Assembly (NCBI RefSeq): GCF_041734735.1
Contig: NC_134882.1
Span: 21,010,928-21,074,927, forward strand
Direction of reading: 5' to 3'
Source: Babylonia areolata
Taxonomy: Eukaryota > Mollusca > Gastropoda > Neogastropoda > Buccinidae
DNA: 64,000 nucleotides
Under the pieces are notes generated by a model. It searched no databases and was not told where the DNA came from. It saw only the letters and a list, made by a program, of their open reading frames with translations. The stretch's first letter is position 1. Each line of letters starts with the position of its first letter. The translations under genes were made by a program, and so were the position numbers. Below, piece by piece: positions 55,501 to 64,000 of this stretch.

Positions 55501-55924
55501 GATGATCCACAAGACAGGTATCCCAGTGAACATGTCCCAGTAAGCAACCTTGATTGTGTCCTGTGAATAGCCTGTAGAGTTGGCTAATGCTGGACTTGGG
55601 AGTTGTATCCAACTAGAAAACCTTGAGATGTGTCTGGTGGAAAATCTTGCATACCGACAGTGGCTGCTCCTGGTTTTCTTCCTTTTTTGTTTTTCTTCCT
55701 TTTTTGTTTTTCTTCCTTTGATATATGGTACACAAATTAGAGCTTTAATGCTTGCAGGAAATTTGCTGTACTTTTCTTTCTGACTGACATGGTTATTTGT
55801 GTGTGGTGCAATATCAGTATATGCGGATCATGTTAGTTGACTGCTGACAGTGGTTGCGTTGTACCTGTGAGCATGGAAATGTTGGGCAGGATGAGGAAAC
55901 CGTCAGTCTGCAGTGGTTATGTTT

Positions 55925-55930
55925 AATAAA
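55925..55930 (+). promoter_or_regulatory. Poly(A) signal AATAAA
   Basis: A canonical hexamer followed about 30 bases later by tttgtgtgttttg, a plausible GT-rich downstream element. Best candidate for the KIF4 mRNA end. Confidence 0.55.
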
Positions 55931-55959
55931 ACGCAGTGCTTCAACTGCCAAAGCATCAT

Positions 55960-57335
55960 TTGTGTGTTTTGATATTATTTTAATGTTTGCATTTCTCTCT
56001 CTCTCTCACTCACACACAGAGACATGAGCACACATAAACAATTAAAAAGCCCATATAAACGCTCAAAATTAAGAAAAATTTTGCAAGGATATTGTCAATT
56101 ATTTCAAAAAGAAGCACATGGACAAAGAACTAGGTGTGAACAGAAAAGTGATAATAGGAAAAACGATGAAGGGGGAAAAGAAAAATGCTACAAAAACCCT
56201 TTTCTGTTGAGTCAGCAAAAGGAAGAAAGGTGTAACCACTTGAGAGGGTTTTGCTGTGATTATCCTAGTGTCACTGTCGCTGAAGGAAGAATCCAGTATG
56301 TTGAAATAGAAAATGCTGCCATACCTGGAGGAATCTGGTCAACACTTCTGTGCAGTGCCACTAATGACTCTTCACACAGTCAAGCAGTAGCTGCATTGAA
56401 ATCAGACGCCTGGATGGAACTCTCACCTGTTTTATTCTTGCTCTAATCTTTAGGCATGGAAGTGCCACCTGAAGGACTGAAGGCACAGTGTGATAGGGGA
56501 GAGAGAAGGAAGAGAGAGGGAGAGAATAAAAACATTTCAACCAGAACCATTTAAACAGCTGAAGTCACAACAGCTCACTTGAAGAATGTTGAAGCATACT
56601 TTATATCATATATCATAACAAACATCATAATAAACCAACATTGACACAAAGCATATTTTAATGGAATATGGACACACAAATGTACAATTCACACACACAC
56701 AAAAAAAATTGTATCCCATCCAATGGCTCTTCCTGCCTCGCTCAAGACCTTCGGTCCAAGTCACTTCTACTTTGATGCTTCACTCATTTTTTGGTTTTTC
56801 CATGTCAAAGTTCGTTCAAGATCTTTCATTTTCTATGTTCACAATGTCAAGATTTTCAAAGCCAAATATCAGAACTGGCTGAAACATGGTGTGTGACATG
56901 CAGTTTTCAGTGAACAAGGCACAGCAATTATCTGAAATCCCAAAAACATGATAAAAAAAAAAAAAGTCCAGGGCAGGGAACCAGGGAAACCATGTGGACA
57001 CACTCTAGTTTTACAAAACATGTACAAGTAAACTACAGGTGGCAACAGTGAACAAGTGTGATTCATTCAGAGCAAGACAGCAGCAAAGTGTTAACATTGG
57101 TTCAGCTATTAAAAGCAGTAAACAGTGAAGACATCTAAAACAGACAGGCCACCAGGATCTGTGCAGCTGGTTGTAAAGAGGGCAAAGTGAAACCAGCAGA
57201 GATCTACACACTACCACAATGATAGTGTCCGCCACCATGTGAAACACCACTTACAAGCATCGTTTTCAAATGTATCTAAAGTAGCACACATGACCACAAA
57301 TCTCTTTGCAGGGACTATGAAAGCTGCAGATGTTA
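55960..57335. other. Intergenic-like DNA, no gene recognised
   Basis: A 140-codon + frame (56024-56446) is the longest non-repetitive one. It has no recognised domain, no matching neighbour and no clear splice context. A CA-rich stretch lies near 56690. Confidence 0.4.
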
Positions 57336-57339
57336 TTTG

Positions 57340-57733
57340 GCCCTAACACATAGCCAGGTCTCTCTGCTGATAGTGGTACAGGCTCTGTCTTAGTGGGCGC
57401 AAGTCAACTTACAGTGGGCCTTTATGTGAAAGTTATATCACTATTACCCTGATATTTAGGCAGCCATATTCCATGCTCAGGAGTACATGCTGGGTATGTT
57501 TGAGCATCCATAACCCAGACCGCTGACACAGATGGTGAGGTCTTCTTCACACCTATTTGATCTTCTGATTGTGAGTCCACACAAAAGGATCAAGGCATCA
57601 GCAGATCTACACATGTTGACCCAGGAGAAAACTGATCACCACCTTTAACCAACCATGTGCCACTGCTGGGATTGGAACCCACAACTTGGAATTGAAGTCC
57701 AACACTCCAACCACTCAACTATTGTGACAGCGA
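57340..57733 (-). mobile_element. Old tRNA-derived SINE
   Basis: Read on the minus strand, the head has a box A (tagttgagtgg) and box B (ggttccaatcc) near 57720-57665. Then follow blocks matching, in order, the copy at 61020 (atgttgatct... region, cagatctacacatgttgacc; cacctatttgatcttctg on the + strand). The 3' part (about 57340-57520) is present here and missing from the other copy. Strongly diverged, hence old. Confidence 0.7.
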
Positions 57734-58385
57734 GGCAGTGGAAAAGAAAAAGCAAGGACACAACTTAGTCTTCTTTCCAGATTTTGCAACCTTCTTCATC
57801 ATGATTTGTATACTTGATAAAGTGACCCATTCTGAATATGACATATTGTTTGTGCTCTTGTTGCTCCATAAGAAAATACACGCACAAAAAAAATAAGCCA
57901 CTACTTGCCTTGGAACACTCAACACTGCCCATTTCTGAAGACCACATAGCCACTACTTGCCTTGGAACACTCAACACTGCCCATTTCCGGAAGTCATGGA
58001 AAAAACTGAGCAACCATTTGGAATCAGTGACATTTTCTGAGTCCTTACTTTCTTTCTTTTTTATAAACTGTTATAATCTTTATCAAGGAATCTGCCGATC
58101 TAGAGTCGGACCTGATCATCAGCCTTCAGTGCGCTAGCACTCAACAAGGACAAACTGATTATGACCTTCACATGTATATATGCTCTCAAAGTGATTGGCA
58201 ACACTGTACAGCTTTAAACTTACACATCCGGCTGTTCCCTTAAAACAATGTTTTCACTTTCACCCCAGCTGGCTGACGGAGACAAGAGGTGGAATGCTGG
58301 CAAGAACTGCTAGAACAGATGCCCTAGGGGACTGGTTCGGTTCATGGCTTCAGCTTTTTGCATTCTAAACACCAGTCACATCACA
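57734..58385. other. No gene recognised
   Basis: Contains a 52-bp duplication (gccactacttgccttggaac ... tgcccatttc) at about 57897-57990. Nothing else recognised. Confidence 0.5.
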
Positions 58386-58389
58386 GCCA

Positions 58390-58765
58390 CCTGTTTCAGC
58401 TGTTAGCATGCTACAAACCAATAACATCATAGCCACCTGTTTCAGCTGTTAGCATGTTTCAGCTGTTAGTATGCTACATACCAATAACATCATAGCCACC
58501 TGTTTCAGCTGTTAGCATGCTACAAACCAATAACATAATAGCCACCTGTTTCAGCTGTAAGCATGTTTCAGCTGTTAGTATGCTACAAACCAATAACATC
58601 ATAGCCACCTGTTTCAGTTGTTGGCATGTTTCAGCTGTTAGCATGCTACAAACCAATAACATCAGAGCCACCTGTTTCAGCTGTTAGCATGCTACAAACC
58701 AATAACATCAGAGCCACCTGTTTCAGCTGTTAACATATTACAAACCAATAACATCATAGCTACCA
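58390..58765. repeat. ~46-bp repeat, about 8 copies
   Basis: Units ccacctgtttcagctgttag plus catgctacaaaccaataaca, some with an extra catgtttcagctgttag. Confidence 0.92.
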
Positions 58766-59104
58766 TCTGTTTCACCACTGTAAATGATATTCTCTTTTTC
58801 ACATCCACGGAATAATATTTATTTTCCATTTTCAAACAATCTTTTTCTCATTCCCTTCTGATAATAATCGCTTTCATTTTCAAATTTGCTCAAAACAAAG
58901 TCCTTTTGCTGCCTGTCTTTTTTCTGTCTTTTTTCAAAATAATTCAAAACATGACCTCTGCCAGCAATAGCAATCAATGATACCCAGTATGTGACCATAA
59001 AAGAGACAACATTCAAAGTTTTGTGTTATCATTTTCCAAGAGAACTATGTCTCCATTCTGTCAGTATAGAACTGGGGTCTGACAGAGACACATAATATAT
59101 TTTT

Positions 59105-59420
59105 GTGCAGTCACAGTGTCAATGCAAATTGTGACTAACATACACCTCACAGTCTGTTCAGTATCAGAGTGCAGTCACAGTGTCAATGCAAATTGTGACC
59201 AACAGACACCTCACAGTCTGTTCAGTATCAGAGTGCAGTCACAGTGTCAATTCAAATCATGACCAACAAACACCTCACAGTCTGTTCAGTGTCAGAGTGC
59301 AGTCACAGTGTCAATGCAAATTGTGACCAACATACACCTCACAGTCTGTTCAGTGTCAGAGTGCAGTCACAGTGTCAATGCAAATCGTGACCAACATACA
59401 CCTCACAGTATCAGAGTGCA
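59105..59420. repeat. ~64-bp repeat, about 5 copies
   Basis: Units gcagtcacagtgtcaatgca plus aattgtgaccaacatacacc and tcacagtctgttcagtgtca; nearly identical copies. Confidence 0.93.
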
Positions 59421-60163
59421 ACATCAAAGTGAGAAAAGACCTAGCCCCTTGTGTACAGAAAAGAAGAAAAAACAGTTGTATGATTGTCTGATCTGTGTGC
59501 GTGCTTTAATTAGAGTACTTTATATATTTAGCTGCCTTTGATCACTTTGAATAAACAAACATGCAAAGGTGTAACAAAGTCATCAACAGCAAAGTATCAT
59601 ACCCACATCTTAACCTTTCCAACAGAATATAGGACTTTTCAACACACATTTATATGTACAAAACCATGCGAGGAAAATAAAAAATTCAAGCAAATCAACT
59701 GTGCAAGACATTTTCCTTCTGACTGATTATAATTATACTAAGTATAATACTCTACGCAACATTTTCTTTTCCTTTTTTTTGAGCAATTTGTTCTCATGAT
59801 CATTACCATACATGGATATTTCCCTTCCGAATAGGTTGTAAATGATTCCTGCTTTGGGTAGTTAAGACCGCACTGATTCATTCTCTATTTGTTTTTTTTC
59901 TTGTGTGTGGTCAAAGTATTTCTTAATGGTAAACTCCTCAATAAAGGAAAGATTAGACAAAAGAACATCACGTTTCAGCTTCATGATTTTGTGCAACAGG
60001 CTTCAAAGGAAGCAAAACATATAGTGAAGGCCAATTTACAAAATGTACACTATTTTTGTGTTCAAAATGGAATCCTGGCTGATACAATATCATTGAATAT
60101 GTAAGGAGCATTCAGTATGTACATGGAAGTAGTAAAGCATGCAAGAAAAGGGGTTCAGAGTAA

Positions 60164-60194
<31 letters not shown>

Positions 60195-60405
60195 GGTGTG
60201 CGTGTCTTGTCTATCTGTCTCTGTGCATGTCTGTGTGATGCACGCATGCTGCACATACATGTGTTTTGAATATATAAAAACAACTATAAAAACACATGAG
60301 CTTTAAAAAAAACAAAACCCACCTCTTCATGAAAGCTTCTAAACTGCACATCCTTTTAAACAATAATCTCTCCACAAACGATGGGCCAAAAAGTAGAAAG
60401 AACAT
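59421..60405. other. No gene recognised
   Basis: AT-rich; a GT microsatellite at about 60161-60186. A 71-codon frame at 59889 has no recognised match. Confidence 0.5.
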
Positions 60406-60409
60406 GTGT

Positions 60410-60900
60410 TATCTCTTTGTTCACTGGTTGAATAAATGCAGGACTATATGTACAAGATATCTCTTTGCTCATTGGTTGATAAATGCAGAACATGTACTTG
60501 TTATCTCGTAGCTCACTGGTTGATAAATGCAGAACAACATATACTTATCTCTTTGCTCATCAGTCATTGGTTGATAAATTCAGAACATGTACTTGTTATC
60601 TCTTAGCTCATCGGTTGATAAATTCAGAACATGTACTTATCTCTTTGCTCTTTGGTTGATAAATTTAGAACAACATGTACTTGTTATCTCTTTGCTCACT
60701 GGTTGGATAATGCAGAAAGTGTACTTGTTATCTCTTTGCTCACTGGTTGGATAATGCAGAACGTGCACTTGTTATCTCTTTGCTCATTGGATGGATAATG
60801 CAGAAAGTGTACTTGTTATCTCTTTGCTCATTGGATGGATAATGCAGAAAGTGTACTTGTTATCTCTTTGCTCACTGGTTGGATAAATGCAGACCAACAG
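60410..60900. repeat. ~43-bp repeat, about 11 copies
   Basis: Units tgttatctctttgctcactg plus gttggataatgcagaa and gtgtact; the spacing varies. Confidence 0.9.
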
Positions 60901-61019
60901 AAGGTAGCCAACACTTTGATCCTGACCTGCATGTTCCCTTCATTCACTGATGTGACAATAAACTTGATGAAGTGGAAGGAATGGACAGGAACAGCACATA
61001 CAGGGACAAACCTTTCAGA

Positions 61020-61245
61020 GTGACGGGTGCAATAGTCCAGCGGTTTAAGCACTGGACTTTCAATCTGAGGGTCCTGGGTTTGAATCTCGGTAACAACGCC
61101 TGGTGGGTAAAGGGGGAGATTTTTCCGATCTCCCAGGTCAACATATGTGCAGACCTGCTTAGTGCCTGAACCCCCCTTTGTGTGTATACGCATGCAGAAG
61201 ATCAAATATGCATGTTAAAGATCCTGTAACCCATGTCAGTGTTCG
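61020..61245 (+). mobile_element. tRNA-derived SINE, 3'-truncated
   Basis: Head with box A tagtccagcgg (about 61032) and box B gggtttgaatctcgg (about 61076), then gatttttccgatctcccagg, tcaacatatgtgcagacctg and gatcctgtaacccatgtcag. These correspond to the antisense copy at 57340-57733 but are far better preserved. The element stops at ttcggtgac, where the 24-bp array begins. Confidence 0.85.
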
Positions 61246-62680
61246 GTGACACTGTGCAGTCTTCAGACACTGATACTACACAGTCTTCAGACACATATAC
61301 TGTGCAGTCTTCAGACACAGTGCAGTCTTCAGACACAGACACTGTGCAGTCTTCAGACACTGACACTATGCAGTCTTCAGACACAGACACTATGACACAG
61401 ACACTGCGCAGTCTTCAGACACAGACACTGTGCAGTCTTCAGACACAGTGCAGTCTTCAGACACTGACACTGTGCAGTCTTCAGACACATACACTACGCA
61501 GTCTTCAGACACAGACACTGTGCAGTCTTCAGACACTGACAGTACAGTCTTCAGACACAGACACTACGCAGTCTTCAGACACAGTGCAGTCTTCAGACAC
61601 TGACAGTACAGTCTTCAGACACATACACTACGCAGTCTTCAGACACAGACACTGTGCAGTCTTCAGACACTGACAGTACAGTCTTCAGACACAGACACTA
61701 CGCAGTCTTCAGACACTGACACTATGCAGTCTTCAGACACAGTGCAGTCTTCAGACACTGACACTACGCAGTCTTCAGACACAGACACTACGCAGTCTTC
61801 AGACACTGTGCAGTTTTCAGACACTGACACTACGCAGTCTTCAGACACTGACACTATGCAGTCTTCAGACACAGACTGTACAGTCTTCAGACACAGTGCA
61901 GTCTTCAGACACTGACACTACGCAGTCTTCAGACACTGACACTACACAGTCTTCAGACACAGACTGTACAGTCTTCAGACACTGTGCAGTTTTCAGACAC
62001 TGTGCAGTTTTCAGACACTGACACTATGCAGTCTTCAGACACTGACACTACACAGTCTTCAGACACAGACACTACACAGTCTTCAGACACAGACACTACA
62101 CAGTCTTCAGACACATATACTGTGCAGTTTTCAGACACTGACACTACGCAGTTTTCAGACACTGACACTACACAGTCTTCAGACACAGACTGTGCAGTCT
62201 TCAGACACAGTGCAGTCTTCAGACACTGACACCATGACACAGACACTGTGCAGTCTTCAGACACAGTGCAGTCTTCAGACACTGACACTGTCTTCAGACA
62301 CAGACACTGTGCAGTCTTCAGACACAGACACTGTGCAGTCTTCAGACACTGACACTACGCAGTCTTCAGACACTGACACTACGCAGTCTTCAGACACTGA
62401 CACTGTGCAGTCTTCAGACACATACACTACGCAGTCTTCAGACACAGACACTGTACAGTCTTCAGACACTGACACTACGCAGTCTTCAGACACAGACACT
62501 GTACAGTCTTCAGACACAGACACTGTGCAGTCTTCAGACACAGACACTGTGCAGTCTTCAGACACTGACACTGTGCAGTCTTCAGACACAGACACTGTAC
62601 AGTCTTCAGACACAGACACTGTGCAGTCTTCAGACACAGACACTGTGCAGTCTTCAGACACTGACACTGTGCAGTCTTCA
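61246..62680. repeat. 24-bp minisatellite, about 60 copies
   Basis: Unit actgtgcagtcttcagacacagac (eight codons) with shorter 12-bp variants and occasional tttcagac. Frames are open on both strands (QSSDTDT on +, SVSEDCTV on -) purely because of the unit length. No promoter or other gene signs. Confidence 0.95.
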
Positions 62681-63019
62681 TATCTAACTGATTTCTTTTG
62701 TCTCCTATCAGAACAGCTCTCAGTCTCTTTCTTTCTCTCTCTGTGTCCCTTTAAAGATAATATTTGTTTCCATTCACTTATATTTCTTAAAAATATTGTT
62801 AAGAGTTTTAAATTACAACCACACTGACAACAAATCCTTTCCCCTACAAATAAATAAAAGAATACCCTACTTTCTATCTGAAGGAAAAATGTACTTGTGT
62901 AGGGTGAAGGTAGGGGGCTATGAAAGAGATTAAAATTCTTAAAATCAGATCTTAAAAAGTATTTTCTCTAAGTGCCAATGTTTCCATACCAGAAAGACCA
63001 GATGCCTTCATGATCCATG

Positions 63020-63680
63020 TTATACTGTCAATCCGCCCTATACAACTATACTGTCAACACGTCCTATACAGTTATACTGTCACTATGCCCTATACAGTTA
63101 TACTATACTGTCACTATGCCCTATAAACTATACTGTCACAATGCCCTATACAGTTATACTGTCAATCCACCCTATACAGCTATACTGTCACTATTCCCTA
63201 TACAGTTATATTGTCACTATGACCTACACAGCTATACAGTCACTATGCCCTATAAGTTATACTATACTGTTACTATGTCCTATACTGTTACTATTCCCTA
63301 TCAGCTATATTGTCACTATACAGTTATACTGTCACTATGCCCTATAGAGCTACACTGTCACTATGCCCTATAAAGCTATACTGTCACAATAGTTATAGTG
63401 TGACTATGCCCTATACAGTTATACTATTTTGTCACTATACAGATATACTGTCACTATGCCCTATACAGATATACTGTCACTATGACAGATATATTGTCAC
63501 TATGCCCTATACAGATACACTGTCACTATGCCCTATACAGATACACTGTCACTATGCCCTATACAGATATACTGTCACTATACAGTTATACTGTCACTAT
63601 GCCCTATACAGATATACTGTCACTATACAGTTATACTGTCACTATGCCCTATACAGATATACTGTCACTATGCCCCACAC
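63020..63680. repeat. ~26-bp minisatellite, about 27 copies
   Basis: Core tatactgtcactatgccc followed by tatacagt or tatacaga; units of 18-30 bp. Confidence 0.92.
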
Positions 63681-63689
63681 AGTGAGAGT

Positions 63690-64000
63690 GGAGTGGTTGC
63701 TTCGTAGCAATGCCTTCAGTTGGAAGCCAGGGTCCACAAGTTCCAGTCCCATGTACAGACCTGACCTTGAGTGCTGTGTCTAGGTGCTAGTCGTGAGTCC
63801 CATGTACAGACCTGACCTTGAGTGCTGTGTCTAGGTGCTAGTCGTTCGGATGAGACAATAAACCAGGGTCCCATAAGAAGCATCACTTAGCTCACATAAC
63901 AGAAATTGTGGCAACAGAACAGTTATCCTTGGCAAAATTCTGTAGAAAAATCTAGTTTGATATAAAAACAATACAAGTACACTTCCAGACAGACAAAAAA
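63690..64000 (+). mobile_element. tRNA-derived SINE with internal duplication, cut by window end
   Basis: Contains the conserved block cggatgagacaataaacc (about 63848) and ggcaaaattctgtagaaaaa (about 63931) shared with the SINE at 17900. A segment of about 53 bp (gagtcccatgtacagacctg ... ggtgctagtcgt) is tandemly duplicated at about 63744-63846. Confidence 0.75.

Larger units (their letters stand above)
53586..55950 (+). other. KIF4: KIF4 3'UTR
   Basis: AT-rich non-coding sequence after the stop, with no splice-compatible continuation. The first canonical AATAAA followed by a GT-rich stretch is at 55925, so the UTR is about 2.3 kb. It includes the minisatellite at 55060-55500. The end point is inference. 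Confidence 0.6.

Noticed and set aside
56024-56446. A 140-codon gene downstream of KIF4
   Set aside because: No recognisable domain, repeat-rich low-complexity surroundings and no supporting exon structure; chance length in AT-rich DNA is possible.
61020-61100. Functional tRNA gene
   Set aside because: Box A and B are present, but the sequence continues into a SINE body, does not fold as a clean tRNA by eye, and a diverged relative exists at 57340-57733.
61202-62690. Frames encoding SVSEDCTV and QSSDTDT repeats
   Set aside because: A 24-bp unit is eight codons and happens to lack stops on both strands; no other gene signals.

Overview
The window looks like nuclear DNA of an invertebrate animal, most likely a marine snail. 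The gene in it has metazoan introns, and the tRNA-derived SINEs and non-LTR retrotransposons resemble families I recall as common in caenogastropod molluscs. That taxonomic call rests on memory of repeat families, not on a search.

One host gene is recognisable: the 3' two thirds of a chromokinesin KIF4 (kinesin-4) gene on the + strand. Seventeen exons lie between 7587 and 53585. Their phases are mutually compatible (2181 nt, 726 codons plus stop), and the translation follows KIF4A colinearly: coiled-coil stalk (exons at 7587-44983), a proline-rich linker (46151-46249), an acidic linker (48184-48342), a nine-cysteine CXC domain (51414-51548) and a basic tail (53244-53585). The motor domain must lie upstream of base 1. 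A 3'UTR of about 2.3 kb with a poly(A) signal at 55925 closes the gene. Nothing from about 55960 to 64000 could be assigned to a gene.

The introns are crowded with minisatellites (units of 17-91 bp, arrays up to 1.5 kb). Many begin or end exactly at a KIF4 splice site, and several copy the splice site together with the first bases of the exon. The clearest case is 27799-28881: sixteen indel-free 70-bp units, each a 33-nt in-frame mini-exon with its own acceptor and usually a donor. Similar junction copies precede the exons at 23192, 27691, 32666, 36699, 48184 and 51414.

Mobile elements: a nearly complete I-type LINE with a 13-bp target-site duplication (383-6391), intact in frame but with a changed catalytic residue in reverse transcriptase; CR1/L2-like and other LINE pieces (about 8430-10120, 10328-11602, 30519-32271); a unit with perfect 29-bp inverted ends enclosing a LINE RT fragment (38706-39973); piggyBac-like and Tc1/mariner-like remnants; a solo-LTR-like fossil (26234-27150); and several SINEs. 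Many sit inside minisatellites and split them. From about 58.4 kb onward the window is mostly further minisatellites with SINE pieces.
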